Of a stretch of 9,147 bases of DNA, positions 1 to 5,812 are shown one piece after another. The position numbers and the translations under genes were made by a program. Numbering within the stretch: position 1 is the stretch's first letter; each line of letters opens with the position of its first letter. This stretch comes from Acidimicrobiia bacterium (GTDB taxonomy: Bacteria > Actinomycetota > Acidimicrobiia > Acidimicrobiales > JACDCH01): contig JACDCH010000607.1 in NCBI GenBank assembly GCA_013694495.1, positions 1 through 9,147 of the forward strand, read 5' to 3'. Below the pieces are notes generated by a model, which was not told where the DNA came from, did no database searches, and was given only the letters and a program-made list of their open reading frames with translations.

Positions 1-12
1 ACGCGCTCCCAC

Positions 13-34
13 CGCAGCGGCGAGCGCCGCGGCG
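13..34 (-). terminator. Possible hairpin downstream of rplS
   Basis: About 15 bases past the rplS stop there is a GC-rich inverted repeat. Arms GCGGC (17-21) and GCCGC (26-30) flank a 4-base loop, and after one mismatch a further 3 pairs form (13-15 with 32-34). There is no T-run after it in the direction of rplS transcription, so it would be a non-canonical terminator at best. In DNA this GC-rich, short inverted repeats also arise by chance. The rest of bases 1-49 shows no gene I can support; the next gene of the operon may begin outside the window. Confidence 0.25.
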
Positions 35-49
35 ACGAGGGGCGAGGGC

Positions 50-391
50 TCAGCGCTTCTCTTTGATCTTGGCGGCCTTCCCGACCCGATCGCGGAGGTA
101 GTACAGCTTCGCCCGGCGGACGTCGCCCCTGGTCACGACCTCGATCTTGTCGACCGTGGGGGTGTGCACCGGGAACGTGCGCTCGACACCGACGCCGTAG
201 CTGACCTTGCGAACGGTGAAGGACTCACGGAGGCCATCGCCCTGGCGGCGGATGACCACGCCCTGGAAGACCTGGACCCGCTGCTTGTTGCCCTCCACCA
301 CCTTGACGTGGACCTTGAGGGTGTCACCGGCCGCGAAGTCGGGGATGTCGTCTCGCAGCGCGGCGATGTCGACGAAGTCGGTGGGGTTCAT
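50..391 (-). CDS. rplS: 50S ribosomal protein L19
   Basis: L19 is a structural protein of the large ribosomal subunit at the 30S-50S interface. The 113-residue product has the family's usual length (about 110-120). It begins MNPTDFVDIA and contains the hallmark segments GDTLKVHVKVVEGNKQRVQ, the VFQGVVIRR strand, FTVRKVSYGVGVERTFPVH and the basic C-terminal end LYYLRDRVGKAAKIKEKR. The ATG at 389-391 is chosen because the protein aligns with L19 from its first residues and because it overlaps the trmD stop as ATGA (388-391), indicating translational coupling. This reading frame stays open far upstream through trmD, but that extension is antisense-like frame noise without family similarity. trmD-rplS adjacency is a widely conserved bacterial arrangement. 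Confidence 0.97.
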   Translation of the reverse strand: MNPTDFVDIAALRDDIPDFAAGDTLKVHVKVVEGNKQRVQVFQGVVIRRQGDGLRESFTVRKVSYGVGVERTFPVHTPTVDKIEVVTRGDVRRAKLYYLRDRVGKAAKIKEKR

Positions 392-1161
392 GTCTGCAAG
401 CTCTCCGGTCCGGTGCCCGTGGGGGACGCAGGAGGATAGGGCAGCCCCAACTCGGACGCCAAGAGCGCCACCTCCTCGTCGGTGAGGCCGCCCCGGGCGG
501 CGACGAGGTCGGGACGGCGCTCGATCGTGCGGGCCAGGGCCATCGCCCGGCGCCACCGGGCGATGCGGCCGTGGTCGCCACTGCGCAGCACCTCGGGCAC
601 GTCGTGGCCCCGGAACTCGGCCGGGCGCGTGTACTGCGGGTGCTCGAGGAGGCCGTCGGCGAAGGACTCCTCGTCGGCCGACGCCTGGTTCCCCATCACC
701 CCGGGCACGAGGCGGCCGACGGCCTCCAGCACCACCAGCGCGGCCGACTCGCCGCCGGCGAGCACGTAGTCGCCGATCGAGAGCTCGCCGTCGCAGAGGT
801 GGGTGGCGATGCGGTCGTCGACGCCCTCGTAGCGCCCGCACAGCAGCGAGAACCCCGGGCCGGCAGCCAGCTCCCGGGCCAGGGCCTGGTCGAGGCGCCG
901 CCCGCCGGGGCCGAGCAGGAACAGCGGTCGCGGCGGGTCGGCGGCCTCCACGGCGGCGAACACCGGCGCCGGGGTCATGACCATCCCCGCTCCCCCGCCG
1001 AACGGGCTGTCGTCGACCGAGCGGTGCACGTCGGTGGTGTGCTCGCGCAGGTCGTGGACCCTGACGTCGAGCAACCCCCTCTCCTGGGCCTTGCCGAGCA
1101 GGCTCTCCCCCGCGCCGGCGCGGACCAGCGCCGGGAAGATCGTGAAGACGTCGATCCTCAC
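388..1161 (-). CDS. trmD: tRNA (guanine-37-N1)-methyltransferase TrmD
   Basis: TrmD methylates N1 of G37 next to the anticodon using SAM and so prevents +1 frameshifting. The 257-residue product starts with the typical MRIDVFTIFP (first codon GTG) and has the SPOUT trefoil-knot elements. These are SPFGGGAGMVM (52-62), LLGPGGRRL (82-90), LLCGRYEGVDDRI (106-118) and SIGDYVLAGGE (128-138). The catalytic-loop region follows as GVMGNQAS (154-161) and GLLEHPQYTRP (170-180). Start choice: GTG at 1159-1161, preceded by GGAG with a 5-base spacer. The last bases overlap rplS (ATGA). A 118-base gap separates it from the upstream methyltransferase gene, and the gap holds short repeats but no clear promoter, so trmD may be read through from upstream. 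The motif reads LLEHPQY where many homologues have LLDxPHY, a conservative change. Confidence 0.97.
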   Translation of the reverse strand: MRIDVFTIFPALVRAGAGESLLGKAQERGLLDVRVHDLREHTTDVHRSVDDSPFGGGAGMVMTPAPVFAAVEAADPPRPLFLLGPGGRRLDQALARELAAGPGFSLLCGRYEGVDDRIATHLCDGELSIGDYVLAGGESAALVVLEAVGRLVPGVMGNQASADEESFADGLLEHPQYTRPAEFRGHDVPEVLRSGDHGRIARWRRAMALARTIERRPDLVAARGGLTDEEVALLASELGLPYPPASPTGTGPESLQT

Positions 1162-1166
1162 CGGTG

Positions 1167-1170
1167 CTCC
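1167..1170 (-). promoter_or_regulatory. Shine-Dalgarno of trmD
   Basis: GGAG on the minus strand, followed by CACCG and then the GTG start. It fixes the trmD start. The 9 bases GGAGCACCG before the start are identical to those before the BON gene start. Confidence 0.7.
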
Positions 1171-1199
1171 GCCAGGTTCGTGACGATGAAACGGCGCAG

Positions 1200-1252
1200 G
1201 CCGCAGCCGGGCACCAGTGAGGTGCGGCTCCGCCGCAGGAGCTGACCAGTGA
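1200..1252 (-). repeat. Short repeats in the trmD leader
   Basis: Within the gap between the methyltransferase stop and trmD, ACCAGTGA (plus-strand reading) occurs twice, at 1213-1220 and 1245-1252. Between the copies lies a perfect hairpin, TGCGGC (1223-1228) and GCCGCA (1232-1237), with a 3-base loop. A second GCCGCA at 1200-1205 could pair with the same TGCGGC instead, giving two mutually exclusive small hairpins. No T-run follows. The function is unknown and may be none. Confidence 0.4.
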
Positions 1253-1279
1253 CATGGTTCGCCCGCACTTCGTGTTCGC

Positions 1280-2047
1280 TCACGACGCGACCCGCTCGGC
1301 GCTCCAGCACACCGTCTCGTAGAGCAGCGTGATCGAACCGCCCAGCCCGTCGATGACGTCGCCGACCGCAGCCAGCAGCGCGGCGAGCCGCTCCGGCGGG
1401 AGCAGCCGGTGGTCGCTGTGCGTGGGGAGCTGGTCGAGCCACTCGTCGCGGCGGTGGGTGACCGACCACTCGTACGCCGTGATCCGCTGGGGCCCGAAGG
1501 CACCGGCGGCGTCGATCCCCTCGTTCGGGCGGTGCTCGGCGCGCGCCGCGCCGAGGGCGATCGGGTGCCGCAGCTCCGGGTAGCCGGCGTAGACCTCGGA
1601 CAGCGCCGCCTTCGCCTCCGGCGAGTGCTCCAGCAGGTTCCAGAAGATCGCCAGCCGACCGCCCGGCACGAGGGCGGCGGCGGCCGCCCGGGCGCCGGCC
1701 TCTTGGTCGACCCAGTGCCAGGCCTGGGCCGCGGTCACCAGGTCGAACGTGCGGCCGGCGCGGTCCCACGTCTCGAACGGCGACACCTCCACCTTGACGC
1801 CGTGACCTCGGGCGACCTCGGCCATGCGGGCGTCGGGCTCGACGCCCAGCACCTCGCAGCCGCGCTGGAGGAACAGGAGCGCCGCCTTCGCGGTGCCGCA
1901 GCCGACGTCGAGCACGCCAGTGGCGCGGGGGTCGCGGCCAGCAAGGAGCTCGTCGAGCAGCCCCGCCGGATACGAGGGGCGGGCCCGGTCGTAGGCCGAT
2001 GCATCCTCGCCGAACGAGGTGGCGCGGCGCTGCTCGTGCTCGTCCAC
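1280..2047 (-). CDS. Class I SAM-dependent methyltransferase
   Basis: A 255-residue Rossmann-fold methyltransferase of the Methyltransf_11/25 type; the substrate cannot be told from sequence. Visible features are an N-terminal FGEDASAYDRARPSYP segment (12-27), typical of small actinobacterial methyltransferases, and SAM-binding motif I VLDVGCGTAKA (45-55). The acidic end of strand 2 follows in VLGVEPDARM (66-75), then FDLVTAAQAWHWVD (101-114) as the motif II/post-II region and LVPGGRLAIFWN as strand 5. The start is GTG at 2045-2047: no ATG fits, there is no Shine-Dalgarno, and a TACGAT box lies 9 bases upstream. It sits between rimM and trmD, which are often adjacent in other bacteria, so it looks like an insertion in a conserved operon. 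Base composition matches its neighbours. It is probably not a tRNA or rRNA enzyme by homology, but the location leaves that open. Confidence 0.88.
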   Translation of the reverse strand: MDEHEQRRATSFGEDASAYDRARPSYPAGLLDELLAGRDPRATGVLDVGCGTAKAALLFLQRGCEVLGVEPDARMAEVARGHGVKVEVSPFETWDRAGRTFDLVTAAQAWHWVDQEAGARAAAAALVPGGRLAIFWNLLEHSPEAKAALSEVYAGYPELRHPIALGAARAEHRPNEGIDAAGAFGPQRITAYEWSVTHRRDEWLDQLPTHSDHRLLPPERLAALLAAVGDVIDGLGGSITLLYETVCWSAERVAS

Positions 2048-2056
2048 GGTCGGCCG

Positions 2057-2062
2057 ATCGTA
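2057..2062 (-). promoter_or_regulatory. Candidate -10 box of the methyltransferase gene
   Basis: TACGAT on the minus strand matches TANNNT and ends 9 bases before the GTG start. No Shine-Dalgarno is present and no good -35 is visible. The spacing would place the transcript start within a few bases of the start codon. Confidence 0.4.
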
Positions 2063-2085
2063 GGGCGACCTCTCGTGACCCGGGG

Positions 2086-2625
2086 TCAGAGGTCGAAGAG
2101 GCCGGCGGGCGGGTCGATGACGAGGCGGCGGTCGTCGCCGTCGCCCTCCCAGCCGACCACGAAGTTCACCGGGACCAGCGCGCCGCCGTCGAGCTCGAGG
2201 AGGTCGGCCGCCGGGTTCGGCAGCACCTCGCGCACGACGCCGCGCGCCGTGCCGTCGGTCTCGACGACGACCGCACCGACGAGGTCGTGCACCCAGAGCG
2301 CGTCGGGGTCGTCGATCGGCTCGGCCCGGAGCTCGGTCCCCTTCAGCGCCTCGGCCGCCTCACGGGTGCCGACGCCGGCGAAGACCACGAGCCACTTCTG
2401 CTGGAACGGGCGCGACGAGCCGACCCGCAGCGCGCCTTTCGCCGTCTCGAGCTCGGCGCCGGCGGCGAGGCGGACCTCCGGTTCGGACGAGAGGAGGTCG
2501 ACCACGACCTCGCCCTTCAACCCGTGGGCCCGCAGGATCCGCCCGACCAGCAGCTGACGGCTCTCGGTCGGAACCAGAGGAACGCCGGCGGAGTCGGCCT
2601 CGCCCTGCTGGCGCAGCCCCGTCAC
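2086..2625 (-). CDS. rimM: Ribosome maturation factor RimM
   Basis: RimM helps assemble the head of the 30S subunit by binding S19 and is needed for efficient 16S rRNA processing. The 179-residue protein has the N-terminal RimM beta-barrel beginning at about residue 24, with the signature LVGRILRAHGLKGEVVV (26-42). A C-terminal PRC-barrel follows, with DDPDALWVHDLVG near 105-117 and VPVNFVVGWE and LVIDPPAGLFDL at the end. The start is GTG at 2623-2625, overlapping the khpA stop as GTGA; no ATG or GTG lies nearer the conserved domain. This gives about 22 extra N-terminal residues of low complexity compared with compact homologues. The neighbours rpsP and khpA upstream are its usual partners. 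Translation probably depends on coupling to khpA. Confidence 0.95.
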   Translation of the reverse strand: MTGLRQQGEADSAGVPLVPTESRQLLVGRILRAHGLKGEVVVDLLSSEPEVRLAAGAELETAKGALRVGSSRPFQQKWLVVFAGVGTREAAEALKGTELRAEPIDDPDALWVHDLVGAVVVETDGTARGVVREVLPNPAADLLELDGGALVPVNFVVGWEGDGDDRRLVIDPPAGLFDL

Positions 2626-2966
2626 TCCATGAACTCGATGTTGACCTCGACGCCGTCCTTCGCCGCCGCGGCGCGGGTGACGGTGCGGATGGCCTGGGCC
2701 GTGCGGCCCCGCTTGCCGATGACGCGACCCATGTCGCCGGGGGCGACGCGGACCTCGAGCTGGACGCCCCGGCTGCGGTCGACCGCGTCGACCTCGACGC
2801 CGTCGGGCTCGTCGACGAGCTGGCGCACCAGGAACTCGAGCACCTCGGACGCCGTGGCGGCAGAGCGGTTGGTGCCCTCGGTGTCGTCGCCGGCACCGGT
2901 GTCGACTGCCTCCGCCTCGCCGGCGCCGTCGTCGTCGTCGACCTCGTCCACGTCGGTGTCGCTCAC
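2622..2966 (-). CDS. khpA: KH-domain RNA-binding protein KhpA, with acidic N-terminal extension
   Basis: KhpA (YlqC family) is a small single-KH protein that in Gram-positives pairs with KhpB/Jag and affects cell division and elongation and RNA metabolism. The product has 114 residues against the usual 75-80. The KH domain spans about 38-114 and has the GxxG loop G84-K85-R86-G87 within MGRVIGKRGRTAQAIR. The first 35 residues are extra and strongly acidic (MSDTDVDEVDDDDG), probably disordered. The start is GTG at 2964-2966, overlapping the rpsP stop as GTGA; an in-frame GTG five codons later is possible. The stop overlaps rimM. Position between rpsP and rimM is classic for the family. Confidence 0.93.
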   Translation of the reverse strand: MSDTDVDEVDDDDGAGEAEAVDTGAGDDTEGTNRSAATASEVLEFLVRQLVDEPDGVEVDAVDRSRGVQLEVRVAPGDMGRVIGKRGRTAQAIRTVTRAAAAKDGVEVNIEFME

Positions 2967-3250
2967 GAGGTGACGTCGGCCGGAACGGCTTCGTCGGCGA
3001 CGGGCGCCGGCTGGTTGCGGGCGATCTCGAGCAGGCGCTTCACCCGGTCAGTGGGCTGCGCACCCTTCTTGATCCACTCGTCGGCCTTGGCCGTGTCGAT
3101 CAGGACCTTGGACGGCTCCTGGCGGGGGTCGTAGCTCCCCAGGATCTCGATGAATCGCCCGTCTCGAGGGGCGCGACCGTCGGCCGCGACCACGCGGTAC
3201 GTCGGCTGCTTCTTCTTGCCCATCCGCATCAGGCGGAGCTTCACGGCCAC
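2963..3250 (-). CDS. rpsP: 30S ribosomal protein S16
   Basis: S16 is a structural and assembly protein of the small ribosomal subunit. The 95-residue product starts MAVKLRLMRMGKKKQPTYRV and carries the diagnostic RVVAADGRAPRDGRFIEILG and YDPRQEP. A DRVKRLLEIA segment and a short Ala/Pro/Val-rich C-terminal tail typical of actinobacterial S16 follow. The start is GTG at 3248-3250, preceded by AAAGGA with a 7-base spacer; the GTG two codons later is too far into the conserved N-terminus. It is the first gene of the coupled rpsP-khpA-rimM run, and its stop overlaps khpA. ffh ends 66 bases upstream on the same strand, so the cluster may be one transcript. Confidence 0.97.
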   Translation of the reverse strand: MAVKLRLMRMGKKKQPTYRVVAADGRAPRDGRFIEILGSYDPRQEPSKVLIDTAKADEWIKKGAQPTDRVKRLLEIARNQPAPVADEAVPADVTS

Positions 3251-3257
3251 GTCGGTG

Positions 3258-3263
3258 TCCTTT
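3258..3263 (-). promoter_or_regulatory. Shine-Dalgarno of rpsP
   Basis: AAAGGA on the minus strand lies 7 bases before the GTG start of rpsP, a normal distance. It decides the start in the absence of an ATG. Confidence 0.7.
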
Positions 3264-3272
3264 GCCTCGAGT

Positions 3273-3288
3273 CGCTCGTCTGCGAGCG
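3273..3288 (-). repeat. Hairpin between ffh and rpsP
   Basis: A perfect 6-bp inverted repeat, CGCTCG (3273-3278) and CGAGCG (3283-3288), has a 4-base loop and lies 10 bases upstream of the rpsP Shine-Dalgarno. No T-run follows, so a simple intrinsic terminator for ffh is unlikely. It could be a weak terminator, an RNA processing site, or chance. Confidence 0.35.
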
Positions 3289-3316
3289 GCCTGCGAGTCT
3301 CGCGGCCAGCCGCCCG

Positions 3317-4723
<1,407 letters not shown>

Positions 4724-4733
4724 GAGGGCGGGA

Positions 4734-4739
4734 AGGATA
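4734..4739 (-). promoter_or_regulatory. Candidate -10 box of ffh
   Basis: TATCCT on the minus strand matches TANNNT and lies 10 bases before the ffh ATG. A weak -35 candidate, TGTCCA (4758-4763, 18-base spacer), would overlap the start codon of the divergent acetyltransferase gene. No Shine-Dalgarno lies between the box and the ATG, consistent with a leaderless or near-leaderless mRNA. Confidence 0.45.
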
Positions 4740-4756
4740 GGTGGCACGCTCCGGAG

Positions 4757-5254
4757 GTGGACATCCGCGTCGCCCGCCCCGACGACCTGCCGCGGCTGCA
4801 GGACGTGGAGCTGCTCGCGGGGGCGATGTTCCGCGATGTCGGCCTGCCGGAGATCGCCGACGACGACCCGCCGTCGCTCGACGACCTCGCCGGCGCCGCC
4901 GCGGTGCTGGTCGCGGTCGACGACCGGGACGTGGCCGTCGGCTACGCCCGCATCGAGGTCGTCGACGGCCACGCCCACCTCGAGCAGCTGTCCGTGGTGC
5001 CCGATCACGGCGGTCAGGGCGTGGGCACGGCGCTGCTCGACGCAGTGGCGGCCTGGGCCCGCGAGCGGGGCGACGCCGAGATCACGCTGACCACGTTCCG
5101 CAACGTCGCGTTCAACGCCCCCCTGTACGCGAAGCGCGGCTACGACGAGGTCGCCGACCTCGACCGCGCGCCGGGTCTCGTGGCGCTGATGGTTGCGGAG
5201 GCGGCGCACGGTCTCGACCCGACGCAGCGGGTCGCCATGCGCCGCCGCCTCTAG
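4757..5254 (+). CDS. GNAT family N-acetyltransferase
   Basis: Likely transfers an acetyl group from acetyl-CoA to an amine; the substrate is unknown. The 165-residue product has the normal length of a single GNAT domain. It begins with the beta-1 segment DIRVARPDDLPRL (2-14), then VLVAVDDRDVAVGYARIEVV and the acetyl-CoA-binding motif A LEQLSVVPDHGGQGVGTALL. Motif B follows as LTTFRNVAFNAPLYAKRGY. The usual Q/R that opens the pyrophosphate loop (Q/R-x-x-G-x-G) is Gly here (GGQGVG). The start is inferred: GTG at 4757-4759 opens the conserved domain, while the frame stays open upstream across antisense ffh. GGAGG abuts the GTG too closely to act as a normal ribosome site. It is the only plus-strand gene among the minus-strand cluster, divergent from ffh by 33 bases and convergent on the BON gene with a shared CTAG. 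Confidence 0.88.
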   Translation: MDIRVARPDDLPRLQDVELLAGAMFRDVGLPEIADDDPPSLDDLAGAAAVLVAVDDRDVAVGYARIEVVDGHAHLEQLSVVPDHGGQGVGTALLDAVAAWARERGDAEITLTTFRNVAFNAPLYAKRGYDEVADLDRAPGLVALMVAEAAHGLDPTQRVAMRRRL

Positions 5255-5685
5255 TTGCTGGCGACCCGCAGCTGGTTGTCGACCTCGAGGACGCCCTTCA
5301 CCGCGGCGGCAGCCCGCTCGAGGTCGCCGGCAGCGGTGGCGTGGGGCACCTCGCCGGTGAGCACGACCCGGCCCTGGGTGGCGACGACGCCGGGCTGGGG
5401 CAGGTGCCACGTACGGGGCGACGACGACAGCTCGTCGCGCACCTTGGCCGCCAGGTCGGCGGGGCCGCCGCCGGCGAGGCCCTCGACCATCGTCTTGACC
5501 CGCGCCCGCATGCGGTCGCCGGGCATCGGGGCGATCATGAGCCCGATCGCCACGCCGGTGCCCAGCACGAACAGCCGCCGGTAGCCCACCAGCCGGAGCG
5601 TCCGGTGGGTGACCTTGGTCGAGCCGCGGCCCAGCTTGAAGCCCAGGCCGAGGACCCGGAACGGAAGGGTGAGAAGGAAGATCAT
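5251..5685 (-). CDS. Membrane-anchored BON-domain protein with YtxH-like segment
   Basis: A 144-residue protein; the exact function is not known. Residues 1-16 are hydrophobic. Residues 38-60 (LFVLGTGVAIGLMIAPMPGD and the following basic residues) resemble the YtxH membrane helix with its AP-x-x-G cap. Residues 75-142 look like a BON domain (ADLAAKVRDEL, VVATQGRVVLTGEVP, AAAAVKGVLEVDNQLRV), a fold thought to bind phospholipid or membrane surfaces, as in OsmY. The start is ATG at 5683-5685, preceded by AAGGAG with a 5-base spacer. The stop shares CTAG with the convergent acetyltransferase stop. It lies 127 bases downstream of ftsY; that gap contains strong inverted repeats, one of which covers the start codon. 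A role in the envelope stress response is a guess from the BON domain only. Confidence 0.82.
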   Translation of the reverse strand: MIFLLTLPFRVLGLGFKLGRGSTKVTHRTLRLVGYRRLFVLGTGVAIGLMIAPMPGDRMRARVKTMVEGLAGGGPADLAAKVRDELSSSPRTWHLPQPGVVATQGRVVLTGEVPHATAAGDLERAAAAVKGVLEVDNQLRVASN

Positions 5686-5747
5686 CGGTGCTCCTTCGAA
5701 GTTCCTGCGAGGTCTAGCCGACCGATGGAACGGCGCACCGATGATCT
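5679..5747 (-). promoter_or_regulatory. 13-bp inverted repeat enclosing the BON start codon
   Basis: AGATCATCGGTGC at 5679-5691 is the exact reverse complement of GCACCGATGATCT at 5735-5747. After one mismatch two more pairs form (5693-5694 with 5732-5733). In the mRNA read leftward, the upstream arm can pair with the start codon (5683-5685) and with part of the AAGGAG Shine-Dalgarno (5691-5696), across a loop of about 40 bases. A further CATCGGT in the mRNA (5721-5727) could pair with the same ACCGATG start region. This is a plausible translation-repressing hairpin; its effect is inferred. Confidence 0.6.
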
Positions 5748-5782
5748 CTCGCTGCTCCGCACGCTCCGCAGCGAGGTAGATC
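5743..5782 (-). terminator. Strong bulged hairpin between ftsY and the BON gene
   Basis: CTCGCTGC (5748-5755) pairs perfectly with GCAGCGAG (5768-5775) around a 12-base loop. After a 2-base bulge (5776-5777), GATCT (5743-5747) pairs with AGATC (5778-5782), giving 13 pairs in all. It begins about 30 bases past the ftsY stop. No T-run follows in either direction, so it may be a non-canonical terminator or an RNA regulatory stem. Its 5743-5747 arm is shared with the inverted repeat that covers the BON start. Confidence 0.55.
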
Positions 5783-5812
5783 GCGATGACATTGGTTCAC
5801 TCGCAAGCTCGC

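Noticed and set aside
1..49. Start of the next operon gene (for example a signal peptidase, common after rplS)
   Set aside because: The 49 bases show no recognisable start with a ribosome site or coding signature, so no call is made.
50..1255. A 401-codon open frame joining an upstream peptide to L19
   Set aside because: The upstream part is an off-frame reading of trmD (Arg/Gly/Pro-rich, no family resemblance). L19 homology starts at the ATG at 391. Long open shadow frames are expected in GC-rich DNA.
4724..5410. Upstream extension of ffh (697 codons in total)
   Set aside because: The extension is antisense to the acetyltransferase gene and lacks SRP54 similarity. The MFESLSDRF start at 4723 matches the family.
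5748..5775. Classical intrinsic terminator of ftsY
   Set aside because: The stem is strong but no T-run follows it, so I list it only as a candidate non-canonical terminator or regulatory stem.
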